64,000 nucleotides of DNA from a bacterium (GTDB taxonomy: Bacteria; Bacillota; Bacilli; Lactobacillales; Streptococcaceae): NCBI GenBank assembly GCA_905221455.1, contig CAJNDF010000001.1, positions 248,001-312,000 on the forward strand. Reading direction: 5' to 3'. Position numbers and translations under genes: made by a program. Positions 1-11,075 of the stretch are shown in pieces. The notes beneath the pieces were generated by a model. That model was not told where the DNA came from. It searched no databases and saw only the letters and a list, made by a program, of their open reading frames with translations. How positions within the stretch are numbered: position 1 is the stretch's first letter; the number at the start of each line of letters is the position of its first letter.

Positions 1-738
1 ACTTGCAGGTGTTTCTGCATAGTAGGAAATGTAAAGTCCTGCTACCATTCCCAAAAATCCAATAGCACTGGCAAGCAGCATAACCGATTTAAAGTTTTTC
101 CCCAAACGCAGGGCGATACTAGCTGGCAAGACCATAATGGTCGATACCAAAAGAGCTCCTGCTGCTGGAATCATAAGAGCAATAGCCACCCCTGTCACCA
201 TGTTAAAAAGAATAGACATGGTACGAACGGGCAAGCCATCCACAAAAGCCGTATCCTCATCAAAGGTCAAGATATACATCGGACGAAGGAAGAGGAAGGT
301 CAAAATCAGAACAACCGCCGCAATGACAAAGAGGGAAATGACCTGCTCTTCGCTGATAGTCACAATCGAACCAAAAAGATACTGGTCCAAACTCATTGAG
401 CTAGAGCTTTTCCCCTTACTCATGACAATCAGAGAAACAGCCAGTCCTGTCGACATGAGGATAGCTGTCCCGATTTCCATAAAGCTCTTGTAAACCGTAC
501 GGAGATACTCCAGAAAGACCGCTGCAATCAAGACAATAGCAATAGTGGAAATAGTCGGAGAAATCCCTAGTACCAGACCAAAGGCTACACCTGAAAGCGA
601 GACGTGGCTGAGGGTATCACTCATCAAACTCTGACGGCGCAAGATAAGGAATGTTCCAAGAACTGGCGAGAAAAGACTCATGGCAATAACCGCCAGAAAG
701 GCACGCTGCATAAAGTCATAAGATAACAAACTAAGCAT
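1..738 (-). CDS. adcB: Zinc ABC transporter permease AdcB (3' end cut off by window)
   Basis: Integral membrane subunit of the AdcABC Zn(II) importer. The 246 codons present begin [14 protein letters not shown] and contain the ABC-3 family hallmarks: several hydrophobic helices, the early [17 protein letters not shown] segment that couples to the ATPase, and the late [10 protein letters not shown] stretch. The family is about 268 residues, so roughly 20 C-terminal residues lie beyond base 1. The ATG at 738 overlaps the end of adcC by 8 bases, which indicates translational coupling in an adcR-adcC-adcB operon. Zinc-dependent repression by AdcR at the promoter near 1951 is inferred. The assignment is secure from sequence and synteny. 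Confidence 0.95.
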   Translation of the reverse strand, partial: MLSLLSYDFMQRAFLAVIAMSLFSPVLGTFLILRRQSLMSDTLSHVSLSGVAFGLVLGISPTISTIAIVLIAAVFLEYLRTVYKSFMEIGTAILMSTGLAVSLIVMSKGKSSSSMSLDQYLFGSIVTISEEQVISLFVIAAVVLILTFLFLRPMYILTFDEDTAFVDGLPVRTMSILFNMVTGVAIALMIPAAGALLVSTIMVLPASIALRLGKNFKSVMLLASAIGFLGMVAGLYISYYAETPAS

Positions 739-1435
739 GGCCCACCTCCTGGTCATTCTCATGAACGTTGAAACAACGCCATGGCGAATCTTGGTTACGG
801 ACTAGATGAATATTGCGGTCTGCATAGTCCTTAACTTCTTCAGGGTCATGGGTAATCATCAAAACAGCCTTGCCATGATGATGGGCACTGTGATGCATGA
901 GTTCGTAAAATTCATTTTTACTTCCTGCATCCATCCCCGTTGTCGGCTCGTCTAGGATAAATACATCTGGGTCAGAAGCAAACATACGCGCAATCACCGC
1001 TCGCTGCTTTTGTCCTCCAGAAAGAGACCCCAAGCGTTTGTCTCTGTGTTCCCACATGCCAACTGAATCCAGACTGGCTTTGATATGCTCCTCATCATGA
1101 GCATTCAAACGACGGAACCAACCCTTTCGCGGATAGCGACCCGACTTAACAAATTCATAAACCGTACTTGGAAAACCAGCATTAAAACTGGCAATCTGTT
1201 GGGGAAGATAGGCTATTCTCAATTTCTTGCCCTGGGTATTTGTCTTTGAAATGGTCACCTTACCAATGCGTGGCTGAAGGATTCCAAGACTGGCCTTGAT
1301 GAGTGTCGTCTTAGCCGCCCCATTTTCCCCCGTCAATGTCACAAATTCCCCACTATCAACACTATAATTGATATGTTCAAGAACAGGCTCCTTATCATAA
1401 TAGAAGGATAAATCCTCTACTGTAATATATCTCAT
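731..1435 (-). CDS. adcC: Zinc ABC transporter ATPase AdcC
   Basis: Cytoplasmic ATPase that powers zinc import through AdcB. Its 234 residues carry a slightly unusual Walker [10 protein letters not shown], at about 36-44 (Ala replaces the usual Gly before Lys), then a Q-loop in YLPQQ, the signature LSGGQKQR, Walker B VFILDEP and the switch histidine in MITHDP. The atypical Walker A also occurs in known pneumococcal AdcC, as far as I recall, so it is not decay. The start codon directly abuts the adcR stop with a 1-base overlap. A short His-containing C-terminal tail ([13 protein letters not shown]) is present; whether it binds metal is unknown. Confidence 0.96.
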   Translation of the reverse strand: MRYITVEDLSFYYDKEPVLEHINYSVDSGEFVTLTGENGAAKTTLIKASLGILQPRIGKVTISKTNTQGKKLRIAYLPQQIASFNAGFPSTVYEFVKSGRYPRKGWFRRLNAHDEEHIKASLDSVGMWEHRDKRLGSLSGGQKQRAVIARMFASDPDVFILDEPTTGMDAGSKNEFYELMHHSAHHHGKAVLMITHDPEEVKDYADRNIHLVRNQDSPWRCFNVHENDQEVGHA

Positions 1436-1875
1436 TATTTGATTTCTCCTACTAAAGCAGTCAAAAAACGCTGAATCACTTTTTGTTCATTTGGAGTAAA
1501 CTGAGTCGCCACTTGTTCATAGGTTAAAAGTGTATGCTCATGGTGATGATGATGCTCCTCAGCAATTGGACGAGCCAAATCAGTCAACTGATAAAAAATC
1601 ACACGCGCATCCTTAGGATCTTTAGATGTTTCCAACATTCCTTCCTTGACCAAAGACTTAATGGCCTTGGTAACTGCTGCCTGACTGACATTGAGGCGAC
1701 GAGCCAATTCTGAATTGGTTAAAGATTCCTCTGACAAGAGCATGAGAATGTGCTCCTGAGTATTGGTCAGAGCCACCTCACTAGTGCAATGACCTATTAG
1801 GATTTCATGTTGGTTTTCCGCCTGCAAAATCACCTCATTCAAAAAGGCATCGATATCCTTTGCCAGCTGTCTCAT
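1435..1875 (-). CDS. adcR: MarR-family zinc repressor AdcR
   Basis: Zn(II)-sensing winged-helix repressor of the adc operon and other zinc-scavenging genes. The 146 residues show a MarR fold: the helix-turn-helix is around 50-80 ([23 protein letters not shown]), followed by the wing region ([16 protein letters not shown]). A histidine cluster, EEHHHHHEH, near residue 107 supplies the kind of zinc ligands known in AdcR, with further His and Glu residues near the N-terminus. It is first in its operon, and its promoter carries an AdcR-like box, so autoregulation is likely. The start at 1875 has the ribosome site GAAAGGAAAGGAG. Confidence 0.96.
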   Translation of the reverse strand: MRQLAKDIDAFLNEVILQAENQHEILIGHCTSEVALTNTQEHILMLLSEESLTNSELARRLNVSQAAVTKAIKSLVKEGMLETSKDPKDARVIFYQLTDLARPIAEEHHHHHEHTLLTYEQVATQFTPNEQKVIQRFLTALVGEIK

Positions 1876-1939
1876 ATGTTACTCCTTTCCTTTCAGACTT
1901 CTCCATTTTAAGAGAAAAATACTATTCTTTGAAATTTTA

Positions 1940-1978
1940 TTTACTGGTTAATTATATCACAACCAAAAAAAGAGTCAA
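1940..1978 (-). promoter_or_regulatory. adcRCB promoter with AdcR operator
   Basis: Reading the minus strand, TTGACT (1973-1978) and TATAAT (1951-1956) are 16 bases apart. Overlapping the -10 is TTAACCAGTAAA (1940-1951), an 11 of 12 match to the AdcR palindrome TTAACNNGTTAA. Zinc-loaded AdcR bound here would block its own operon. Confidence 0.85.
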
Positions 1979-2027
1979 GAAAAAACGTGAAAATAGGCTT
2001 CATTCTTGAGCTCTTCCATATTATTAT

Positions 2028-3531
<1,504 letters not shown>

Positions 3532-3541
3532 TTATTTCCTT

Positions 3542-4786
3542 TTATTTTTTAAACCATAAATCATTCAAAAATCCAGAAAAGATTAAGAATGACAGCATGA
3601 CGACATGGAAGGTGACAACCATGCCAAGCAACTGAATCCAGCGATTCTCAGGTAGAGCAGCTTTCCCTGCTTTTTTCCGTTCCTTATTGAGCGTTTTTTT
3701 CTTACGAATCCAAGCATCATTGATGACCAAGCCTAGTCCATGAAAGAGTCCATAGGCGATGTAGTACCAAGTCACACCGTGCCAAAATCCCATAATCAGC
3801 ATATTTACAATGTAGGCCACACTTGAGGTTACATTGCGATTTTTAAAGACCTTCTTTCTGGTCAACACCATCACCATCCGCATAAAGACAAAGTCACGGA
3901 ACCAGAAAGAGAGACTCATGTGCCAGCGATTCCAAAATTCCTTTAAATCCCTTGATAAAAAGGGCTTATTAAAGTTGATAGGGCTACGGATTCCCATCAA
4001 GTTTGAAATGGCCAAAGCAAACATAGAGTAACCTGCAAAGTCAAAGAAAAGCTCCAGACCAAAGGTATACATGACTGCCAAGGCATAGTGGTTAAAGAAG
4101 CCACCTGACTGCAGGGCTAGATTCTTTAGAGGAGGGAGTAAGGTCTCTCCTAAAACATGGGCTAGGATAAACTTATACAAAAATCCCCACATGATATAGC
4201 GAACGGATTCATCCAGCATATCCATCAACTCATCCCACTCAGGAATGGTCTGATAATTTTCATTAAAACGCTTAAAGCGATCAATTGGACCACTCGAGAA
4301 AGTAGGCATGAAGAGAAGAAAACGGAGGAATTCCCAGAGGGTAAAATCCTTAATCACTCCATCTCTCAGCTCGATGATAATCCCAACCGAACGAAAGGTC
4401 AGGTAAGAAATTCCCAAAAATCCAAGCAAAGACTGCGTTCCATTGATAGCTGGCTGCACCTTGACAAAGATAATCGGAAGGAGGGACAGAAAACTAACTA
4501 GGTAAAAGGCCCACTTGCCATCCTTACTTTTTCGATAATGCTTGTAGAAGAGTAGGAGCAATATTTCCCAGCAAAGATAAATACCCAAGGCTGCCAACTG
4601 ATTGGTCTTCCCACCCACCAACATGGTGACGATAAAGAAGAGACTAACCAGCACTTCATACCAGGCAAAGCGTTTCTTGAAAAAGAGACCGATAAAGATG
4701 GGCAAGGTTGCAGCAATCACATAGACAAAATACTGAGGATTACCGTATGGCTCTAAATGAGGAAGCTGTTGAAAGAACTCCATCAT
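3542..4786 (-). CDS. dltB: MBOAT-family D-alanyl-lipoteichoic acid acyltransferase DltB
   Basis: Polytopic membrane O-acyltransferase that works with charged DltC and DltD to move D-alanine across the membrane. The 414 residues contain about eleven hydrophobic segments, the conserved [16 protein letters not shown] block that binds DltC, and the catalytic MBOAT histidine in [11 protein letters not shown]. The ATG overlaps the dltA stop by four bases (ATGA), a translational coupling arrangement. Nothing is truncated. Confidence 0.97.
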   Translation of the reverse strand: MMEFFQQLPHLEPYGNPQYFVYVIAATLPIFIGLFFKKRFAWYEVLVSLFFIVTMLVGGKTNQLAALGIYLCWEILLLLFYKHYRKSKDGKWAFYLVSFLSLLPIIFVKVQPAINGTQSLLGFLGISYLTFRSVGIIIELRDGVIKDFTLWEFLRFLLFMPTFSSGPIDRFKRFNENYQTIPEWDELMDMLDESVRYIMWGFLYKFILAHVLGETLLPPLKNLALQSGGFFNHYALAVMYTFGLELFFDFAGYSMFALAISNLMGIRSPINFNKPFLSRDLKEFWNRWHMSLSFWFRDFVFMRMVMVLTRKKVFKNRNVTSSVAYIVNMLIMGFWHGVTWYYIAYGLFHGLGLVINDAWIRKKKTLNKERKKAGKAALPENRWIQLLGMVVTFHVVMLSFLIFSGFLNDLWFKK

Positions 4787-6333
4787 CTCTTATTCACCTC
4801 GTTAATCAATCCTTTAATGTCAATTTTTCCATTTGGAGTCAGTGGCAAACTGTCTCGATAAAGGAATTTAGACGGCATCATATAGGACATCATGATGTCT
4901 GTCAAGTCTTCCTTAATAGCCTTGGTAATATCGATATCACGCTCAAACTGCTCACGAACACCATCTTTTAAGATGACATAGGCCAGTAGATTTTGTACCT
5001 TGTGGTCCTTGTTATAACGTGGTACTGCGACAGCTGACTCGATATAACGAGACTTGTTGAGGTTTTGAGAGACATCTTCTAATTCTATGCGGTAACCGTT
5101 GAACTTAATCTGGAAGTCCATGCGTCCACCGTAGAGAAGCAAGCCTTCATCCGTCATGGTTCCCACATCACCTGTGTGATAGGCTGGTAGACCTTCAAAC
5201 TCAAAGAAGGCTTCCGCTGTTTTTTCAGGATTGTTCATATAGCCTTTTGAAACAGCTGGCCCAGAAACAATGATTTCTCCCTGTTCACCATTTGGCAGTT
5301 TATTGCCTTCCTCGTCAATGATAAAGGTTGGAGAATCAGCCTTGGTATAGCCGATTGGTAGGCGTTTGAGAGTCGCTAACATCTCGTCTGTCACGGCCAC
5401 AGCTGATAGGGCTACTGTCGCTTCTGTTGGACCGTAGGCATTAATAATACGGGCATTTGGGAAACGCTCACGTAGTTTTTGAGCTGTTTTGACCGTCAAT
5501 TCTTCGCCATCAAAGTAGAAATGCGTGATTCCAGGCATTTTCTCACTGTTGAAGTCTTCAGACAACATGGCCATATCTGCAAAAGACGGTGTTGAAGTCC
5601 AGATAGCGATTGGCAATGAAAAGATGGTCGCAAAGAGTTGCTTAAAGTCCTGTGTAATGGCAGATGGAAGAGCGAAAAGTGTACCACCAAGTGCCAAGGT
5701 CGGTGCCCAGTACATGACAGACAAGTCAAAAGAATAAGGGGGCTGAGCTAACATTTGCGGACGACTTGGCGTCGCAAATTCCTTATCCGTAATCATCCAG
5801 TTGGTAAAGCTGAGGAGATTATCATGGGAAATCTGCACTCCCTTTGGCTTACCAGTTGTACCAGAAGTAAAGATAATGTAGTAATTATCATCGCCCTTGA
5901 CTGGATGCGTGATTTCATAGTTATTCCCTTGAGCAAAGGCTTCTTGAACCTGAGCTAGATTCATTATCGGTGTCGAAACCTGCTCCAATGGAAATTCTGA
6001 AATGGCAATAATCAAGCTTGGCTCCGCTACTTCTAAAATAGCTGAAACCCGCTCCAAGGCCGAATGGCTGTCAATTGGAATATAGGCATGTCCTGACTTA
6101 GTCAAGGCTACAAAAGTTGCCAACATTTCATATTCTTGGCCACCAAAAACGACTACAGGAGACTTATCTGGCAAGCCTAGTTGGTCAATACCTGCAGCTA
6201 AACTATCCGAATCAGCCTTTAAATCGCCATAAGTATGTTCCTGCCCTAAAACATTATAAACAGGATAGCTAGGCTGGGTCTGAGCAAAATGCTCAATGGT
6301 TTCAATCATATCTACTATTGGTTTATTTGACAC
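4783..6333 (-). CDS. dltA: D-alanine--D-alanyl carrier protein ligase DltA
   Basis: Cytoplasmic adenylation enzyme that activates D-alanine with ATP and loads it on DltC. The 516 residues carry the ANL-superfamily core motifs: the P-loop-like [14 protein letters not shown] near 150, [14 protein letters not shown] near 300, HTGDVGTM near 395, and the C-terminal catalytic lysine in [11 protein letters not shown] good ribosome site (AAGGAGAAC) precedes the ATG at 6333, and dltX ends 20 bases upstream. This matches the dltXABCD order of Gram-positives. Confidence 0.97.
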   Translation of the reverse strand: MSNKPIVDMIETIEHFAQTQPSYPVYNVLGQEHTYGDLKADSDSLAAGIDQLGLPDKSPVVVFGGQEYEMLATFVALTKSGHAYIPIDSHSALERVSAILEVAEPSLIIAISEFPLEQVSTPIMNLAQVQEAFAQGNNYEITHPVKGDDNYYIIFTSGTTGKPKGVQISHDNLLSFTNWMITDKEFATPSRPQMLAQPPYSFDLSVMYWAPTLALGGTLFALPSAITQDFKQLFATIFSLPIAIWTSTPSFADMAMLSEDFNSEKMPGITHFYFDGEELTVKTAQKLRERFPNARIINAYGPTEATVALSAVAVTDEMLATLKRLPIGYTKADSPTFIIDEEGNKLPNGEQGEIIVSGPAVSKGYMNNPEKTAEAFFEFEGLPAYHTGDVGTMTDEGLLLYGGRMDFQIKFNGYRIELEDVSQNLNKSRYIESAVAVPRYNKDHKVQNLLAYVILKDGVREQFERDIDITKAIKEDLTDIMMSYMMPSKFLYRDSLPLTPNGKIDIKGLINEVNKR

Positions 6334-6353
6334 AATAGGGGTTCTCCTTCAAG

Positions 6354-6485
6354 TTAGAATTCATTATAGATAAAGCTTCCTTGGCCCTGACCAAGATAGC
6401 TAAAGAAGTAAAGCAGCCCTAGAAAGATAAGAAAATACAAGGCTGTCCGACCAAGAAAGAGGTACAATTCTTTTCTCTGTTTCAT
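6354..6485 (-). CDS. dltX: Small membrane protein DltX
   Basis: A 43-codon gene just upstream of dltA, easily missed. The peptide starts MKQRKELYLFLGRTALYF, has one transmembrane helix (about 14-30) and ends in FIYNEF, the conserved C-terminal motif of DltX proteins, which are required for D-alanylation and are thought to accept or relay D-Ala at the membrane. It is the first gene of the operon and is expressed from the promoter at 6557-6586. I found it by translating the leader. The tail motif makes the call firm. Confidence 0.92.
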   Translation of the reverse strand: MKQRKELYLFLGRTALYFLIFLGLLYFFSYLGQGQGSFIYNEF

Positions 6486-6556
6486 CAAGAAAAACCATTC
6501 ATTTCTGTAATTTTTTGCTAAAATAAGAGTGATTCTTACTAGCTTATTTTTCTACC

Positions 6557-6586
6557 ATTGTACCATTTTATAGGGTAATTTTTCAA
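6557..6586 (-). promoter_or_regulatory. dltXABCD promoter
   Basis: On the minus strand TTGAAA (6581-6586) is 18 bases from TACAAT (6557-6562), about 70 bases upstream of the dltX ATG. Together with the terminator at 6724-6762 this accounts for most of the roughly 310-base gap between dltX and the MFS gene. The remaining A/T-rich sequence (about 6590-6720) shows no convincing ORF. Confidence 0.75.
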
Positions 6587-6719
6587 TTGTTTACCGTACA
6601 TTTTCACTGCATTTAAGCTAATTTTAAAGATTATGCAGTTTTTCTATGTATATTTCAAATAGAGTGTTCCTGGTTCAAAATTCCATTTCATGAGACAATG
6701 AAGTAAATATTCCCATAAT

Positions 6720-6766
6720 AAAACGCACAATATCAAGTTTTTTCAACACCTGATACTATGCGCTTT
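6720..6766 (-). terminator. Terminator downstream of the MFS gene
   Basis: Arms CGCACAATATCA (6724-6735) and TGATACTATGCG (6751-6762) pair over 12 positions with G-U pairs, with A/T runs on both flanks. The minus-strand transcript of the exporter block would end here, before the dlt promoter. It could act in both directions. Confidence 0.7.
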
Positions 6767-6797
6767 TCTGATTTTTAAAGACTTCTTACCCAGTCTC

Positions 6798-7976
6798 TCA
6801 TTTAAAATAGTCTCGTCTGATATAAATTAAAATAGCCTCTATCATCATACAAATGGCCGATAGCCAAAAACTGATGCTAATACCAAAATTTTCAGTAATA
6901 TAGCTCATTAGCAAAACAAATACTGAAAATGCTAGTGTCGAAATCACTTCAAGAACGGAATAGACATTAACCAAGTTATTTTCCTCTACTGTTTCCTGAA
7001 GAAATACACTTTCAGGAACTTCTTTTAGTTGCGATAACATACCGACTAAAGCTGAAAATAATAAAAACATCTGTGCAATTGGAAAATATAGAATAGTCAG
7101 TGTCACTATTGCCATGCCTACAAGAGAAAAAAGAATACTTTCCCATTTAGCAGCAAAGAACTTTTCAGATAGCCTAAAAGCAATGAAGCCACTAATTATA
7201 ATACCAATAGAGTATGCTGTATTAGAATATCCCCAGTAACTTTCCGTTTTATTTAATAACTCAGTTACAAAAACAAGTATAATGGAAGAAACCCAAATCG
7301 TATTTGAGAAAATTTCAAATAAATTTGCTGATACAAAAAGTCTTAATCTAGGATCTCTAGCAACTAACTTCCAACCTTTGAGCAAAATTTCAAGATTAGT
7401 TTCTGACTCTAACACCTCCACTTCAGCCTTAGGAAGAAATAACATCAGAAAGCTAGAAATGATATACAAGATTAAAATGATAAACGTGGTAGGTAAGAGA
7501 CCAATTGTTGCAAACAAGAGTCCACCTAACCCCCACCCTACCAATTGAACAGCTTCACTACTCATTGACAAGGCTGAGTTAGCCTTGCCCAAATCGGTCG
7601 CATAGCGTGGCACAATAGCATAGGAAACGGGTGCTGCAAAACCATCTAATATAGAAATTACAACAACAAATAGATAGATCACCAAAGGCGCTACTGATTG
7701 CATTACGATAAACATTCCTACCAGTATCGCCAATAATATAGTCTTTCCAAATTGGGATAAAGATAAAACCCTATTTAGCGCTAGTCTTTTAGTAACTAAA
7801 GGAACTAAAAGACTTGCAACAAAAGAGGATATCCCTATTAAAATAGGAACTAGTGATGTGGCAATTACTGATTTTGAAATAATGTATATGTTAGCAATGA
7901 TGGTTACTCTAAAGAAAATATCTGCTAAATTTGCAAACAATTGAGAGACTAACAACTTGATAAATGAATTAGACAT
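6798..7976 (-). CDS. MFS transporter, putative efflux protein
   Basis: Integral membrane transporter of about 392 residues with roughly twelve hydrophobic segments, a long cytoplasmic loop near the middle (AEVEVLESETNLEILLKGWKLVARDPRLR) and the MFS-type ISKSVIATSLVPILIGISSF/VPLVTKR start. It resembles MefA/MdfA-like macrolide and peptide efflux proteins in general layout; the substrate is unknown. The start at 7976 (MSNSFIKLL) has GGGAG seven bases upstream, whereas the longer in-frame ATG at 7994 has no such site. It is last in the block behind the ABC exporter and Rgg regulator, 210 bases from the ABC gene, so it may have its own promoter (TATAAT at 8155-8160 on the minus strand). Export or immunity is inferred. 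Confidence 0.8.
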   Translation of the reverse strand: MSNSFIKLLVSQLFANLADIFFRVTIIANIYIISKSVIATSLVPILIGISSFVASLLVPLVTKRLALNRVLSLSQFGKTILLAILVGMFIVMQSVAPLVIYLFVVVISILDGFAAPVSYAIVPRYATDLGKANSALSMSSEAVQLVGWGLGGLLFATIGLLPTTFIILILYIISSFLMLFLPKAEVEVLESETNLEILLKGWKLVARDPRLRLFVSANLFEIFSNTIWVSSIILVFVTELLNKTESYWGYSNTAYSIGIIISGFIAFRLSEKFFAAKWESILFSLVGMAIVTLTILYFPIAQMFLLFSALVGMLSQLKEVPESVFLQETVEENNLVNVYSVLEVISTLAFSVFVLLMSYITENFGISISFWLSAICMMIEAILIYIRRDYFK

Positions 7977-8186
7977 ATAACGCTCCCATAACATAAAAAT
8001 ATTTAACTGATAAATGGTAGAGTAGACTTTGTTTGATAACTATTTGACACAAGATTAGGTGGTCAGAAATTGAATTTTTAACATTCCAACTTAGCCATAG
8101 TTTTTAGTTTTCACATCTTTAAATCAGCTAAAACAATACATAATATACATATATATTATATCTGGCAAGATGCCGAACAAGTCTAT

Positions 8187-9764
8187 TTATTTTATTCTAT
8201 ATTTTCCCAAATCAATTACTTGATTATAAACCATTTCTGAATCAATATGATGAGCAACTTCAATCAAAATGATAGGCAACTGCAAAAGTAACTGGCACAC
8301 TTGATATGCATTGTCCTTGTCTAAGGATGATGTGACCTCATCCGCCAACACAATGTCTTTTTGTCGAAGCAGACAGCGAACTAATTCAAGTCGTAAACGT
8401 TGTCCACCTGAAATGTTTTCTCCATTATTTACCAGTTGATAATCCAAAATATTGGTGATTTCATTCGTTAAACCAACTTGTTCTAGGCAACAGAGTAATT
8501 CTTTATCTGAAATCTCCTGTCCTAATGTTAAATTTTCTCGGATTGTCCCATGTCTGAAAAATGGATTCTGAGAGATATAAGCGACATTCCCTTGATAATG
8601 AGTAAATTCTCGACCTGATTTATCACGTACGATAATTCTACCACTATTCGGACTTATCTTTCCTGCTACCAACTGTAGGAGAGTTGACTTTCCGGTACCA
8701 CTAGCTCCCTTTATTAAAACTTTACTTGGCTTAGTTAATCTAAGTGACAAATCATAAAAGAGCACTTGCTCTCCAATCTGTTTTGAAACACTCTCTAAAA
8801 CTAGCTCAGCTAAAGATTCGACTGTCGAATAGGATGTTTCTAAACAAGATTCTTCCAATAATGAAAATATTTTTTCTTTCACTGTTTGCGATCGCTGTAT
8901 ATCAGATATGCTATACATAATTCTTTGAATAGGTCCGCTAAGATTCATTGTAGCTATATACATAGAGACCAAACTAGCTGTTGTTAACTCTATACCACTC
9001 TTTTGTAATAAAAGACCAAGTGCAAGAGGTAGTACCTGACTAAGGAATTCTAAAGGACCATTGAAAAAATAAACGACATTGCTAGTCCATTCATTTTTCC
9101 AACGAGCATTCTCGTAACACTCGTTATTTTTTCTCATCTTAGCAAAGTTTTCTTTACTAGCGCCATAAAAATATATCGTATCTGCTCCCTTAAAAAAATC
9201 TCCTACAGATAGATGAAAAGCTTTTTGCATTTCCGAAAAATTTGCACCACTTTTCATTAAACGATTATTCATTACCCATTGAGGCAATGGTCGAAGAAAA
9301 GAGAACACGATAAAAACAAGACCAAGCCAAAAATTTTGCACCAAAATAAAAACAATCGTTGTACAAAGTATAAAAACTCTTCCAACTATCATATCCAGGG
9401 GTAAAAAGAAGCGATTATAGAGCAGTTCCATATCTTGTGTAATAATTGAAACTTTTTCATCATATACAACATTTTCTTTCAAAAATAGTTTCTTAATAAG
9501 CTGATCTTTTAAACGAATTTGCAGATGACGCTGCAGATTATTACTGACAAAATTTGCTAGCAACATCGTGCTATAAAAAAACAGGTGCAGACACAGGCCA
9601 TATAAAACAAAGTATGAAATTGTACCAATTGTAAGTTGCTCTTCACGAATATTCAATAGCTTATCCAATAACAATGGCTTTATTAGAGCCATTCCGCTAT
9701 TCAAAAGCACTCCTATTAAAAAATAGATAAAAATATTAGTTTTAATGTATTTTAGAAATTTCAT
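8187..9764 (-). CDS. ABC transporter, fused membrane and ATPase domains (putative exporter)
   Basis: A 525-residue half-transporter. Residues 1-300 form a six-helix exporter-type membrane domain, and about 325-525 the nucleotide-binding domain. Motifs are Walker A KGASGTGKST, Q-loop YISQNP, signature NISGGQRLRLEL, a Walker B in which the usual LDE is replaced by VLADE (Ala for Asp, with the catalytic Glu kept), a D-loop SSLD and an H-loop histidine in EVAHHID. It lacks the N-terminal C39 peptidase domain of double-glycine exporters. It would act as a homodimer, since no second half-transporter is adjacent. The location next to an Rgg/SHP pair and behind a short peptide ORF suggests peptide export, which is unproven. 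Confidence 0.85.
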   Translation of the reverse strand: MKFLKYIKTNIFIYFLIGVLLNSGMALIKPLLLDKLLNIREEQLTIGTISYFVLYGLCLHLFFYSTMLLANFVSNNLQRHLQIRLKDQLIKKLFLKENVVYDEKVSIITQDMELLYNRFFLPLDMIVGRVFILCTTIVFILVQNFWLGLVFIVFSFLRPLPQWVMNNRLMKSGANFSEMQKAFHLSVGDFFKGADTIYFYGASKENFAKMRKNNECYENARWKNEWTSNVVYFFNGPLEFLSQVLPLALGLLLQKSGIELTTASLVSMYIATMNLSGPIQRIMYSISDIQRSQTVKEKIFSLLEESCLETSYSTVESLAELVLESVSKQIGEQVLFYDLSLRLTKPSKVLIKGASGTGKSTLLQLVAGKISPNSGRIIVRDKSGREFTHYQGNVAYISQNPFFRHGTIRENLTLGQEISDKELLCCLEQVGLTNEITNILDYQLVNNGENISGGQRLRLELVRCLLRQKDIVLADEVTSSLDKDNAYQVCQLLLQLPIILIEVAHHIDSEMVYNQVIDLGKYRIK

Positions 9765-9793
9765 AAATAAGCCTATCTAAAAGAAAGCGAATA

Positions 9794-9846
9794 GATATAA
9801 AAGCCTCAGTCTAAAAGTTATAAACAAATTAACTCCAACTGAGACT
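9794..9846 (-). terminator. Hairpin between the 27-codon ORF and the ABC exporter gene
   Basis: Minus-strand arms AGTCTCAGT (9838-9846) and ACTGAGGCT (9802-9810), with an inner AGTTA/TAACT pairing, are followed by TTTTATAT. It lies about 30 bases upstream of the ABC gene. As a terminator or partial attenuator it would separate a short upstream transcript from the exporter. Confidence 0.65.
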
Positions 9847-9884
9847 ATACAATAATTTAATTAACCTATATATGATGCTGTTTA

Positions 9885-9968
9885 TTAAGAGTGATTATTT
9901 TTACTATTGAAAAATAATTCTCCTGTTTCACTTTTCCTTCTTAAAATATATGGAGATAGAACTTGCAT
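9885..9968 (-). CDS. Hypothetical 27-residue peptide upstream of the ABC exporter
   Basis: Short ORF beginning MQVLSPYILRRKSETGELFF and ending NSKNNHS, preceded by GAGG eight bases before the ATG. An in-frame ATG at 9989 would add seven residues (MNFEVFN). There is no signal sequence, cysteine, double glycine or KW pair, so it matches no peptide family I know. It lies in the 257-base gap between rgg and the ABC gene and is followed 39 bases later by a terminator-like hairpin. That is the layout of a small structural gene ahead of its exporter, but equally of a leader peptide. Whether it is translated is uncertain. Confidence 0.35.
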   Translation of the reverse strand: MQVLSPYILRRKSETGELFFNSKNNHS

Positions 9969-10022
9969 ATTAAATACCTCAAAATTCATAATTATGGTGA
10001 CAACCTCGAAAAATCCTATCAC

Positions 10023-10985
10023 TCAAATACAATGAACTGATAAAACAACCGTAATTGAAATTTCTAAAGACAATTCTACCAAAATATTATTTCGAGATAC
10101 TTCCTTTCCCATATCTGCGTATTGCTTTTTACTTGCTAAAATTTTTTCTAAGTGCCTTTCATAATTCTTTGCCAAATGGTTACTTCCCGCTAATTTCATT
10201 GCTCCAATACACTTCCTCATTTCAATAATTGCTTTACAATCCATCTCTTTTTTGTATCGATACAGATGTTGGGCATACTGGAATACCAATCGCTCATAAA
10301 TTTCAGTTTCAGTGAAAAAGCATTGGTTTAGTCGTTTTTCAAAATACAAAGCATCAAGAAATTTTCCTCTTTCAATACATGTGATATATCCGTTCAATAG
10401 CATAGATGAAATCAGTCGTCTATTATTAGGAATTTCTTTATAAAAATCAGAACGTCTAGACATCTCTCTAGCCAAAACCATAAAGACATCGTGTTTTAGG
10501 ACATCTAACGTATTTGAAAAAATCAATAATTCATAGTGTCCCCAATATTCAACACTAAAGAGATAATCAGTTAGATAAGATAAATCATCACTAGAATAAT
10601 AAGCTTCTCCCGATAAATCTTGTAAACGAATTTTTAATAAAATAATGTTAAGCTTATGAAATTTCTCTTGTTTAGAATCTGACTCCATCTGAGAATAAAG
10701 TAGTTTTTTCAACCCATCAACATCATGATTTGATACAAAATGCCTAACCTTTGATAAGAGTTCGTTCAGTTCATCACGATGAAAATCATGAACAGCATAC
10801 ATAAATTCATCAATAGGCATGTTAATTTCATCCAAAATAGCCATAAATTTTGAAATGGTTAAATCAGTCTCTCCCTTTTCAAAACGTGAGAGCTGTGATG
10901 TTGATATACCAGCTTTTTCGACATCTTTTAAGCGAAACCCTCTCGATTCTCGAAACTTTTTAAAAATTTCTCCAAATTTTTTCAT
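10023..10985 (-). CDS. Rgg/GadR/MutR-family transcriptional regulator
   Basis: Cytoplasmic peptide-responsive regulator of 320 residues. The N-terminus is an HTH_3 domain (about 1-65: FGEIFKKFRESRGFRLKDVEKAGISTSQLSRFEKGETDLT) and the remainder is the helical repeat domain of Rgg proteins, which binds imported pheromone. A short hydrophobic peptide gene is divergent 90 bases away, the arrangement of Rgg/SHP quorum-sensing pairs. The protein is longer than the usual 280-300 residues: after the typical end (NYERHLEKILASKK) about 30 extra residues follow, finishing ITVVLSVHCI. The likely targets are shp itself and the exporter genes downstream. The ATG at 10985 has GGAGAG upstream. Confidence 0.88.
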   Translation of the reverse strand: MKKFGEIFKKFRESRGFRLKDVEKAGISTSQLSRFEKGETDLTISKFMAILDEINMPIDEFMYAVHDFHRDELNELLSKVRHFVSNHDVDGLKKLLYSQMESDSKQEKFHKLNIILLKIRLQDLSGEAYYSSDDLSYLTDYLFSVEYWGHYELLIFSNTLDVLKHDVFMVLAREMSRRSDFYKEIPNNRRLISSMLLNGYITCIERGKFLDALYFEKRLNQCFFTETEIYERLVFQYAQHLYRYKKEMDCKAIIEMRKCIGAMKLAGSNHLAKNYERHLEKILASKKQYADMGKEVSRNNILVELSLEISITVVLSVHCI

Positions 10986-11075
10986 AATATCTCTCCAATA
11001 AGCATATATGGGAACAGTTTTTGATTTTTAATATTTTAGCATAAAATAGAAGAAAATAAAAGTGAGGTATTTCAC
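10986..11075. promoter_or_regulatory. Divergent rgg/shp promoter region
   Basis: Ninety bases, A/T-rich, between the two start codons. Rightward, TTTTGA (11019-11024) and TAAAAT (11042-11047), 17 apart, give a plausible shp promoter, and GAGG at 11064-11067 is its ribosome site. Any Rgg operator must lie here; I see no clear dyad. Confidence 0.6.

Noticed and set aside
137..493. 118-codon plus-strand reading opposite adcB
   Set aside because: Shadow of adcB: Lys/Arg-rich, no ribosome site, no domain.
6612..6628. TTTAAG-CTAAT-TTTAAA upstream of dlt, resembling a CiaR box
   Set aside because: The last base mismatches, no -10 lies ten bases downstream on that strand, and it is about 25 bases upstream of the dlt -35 on the other strand.
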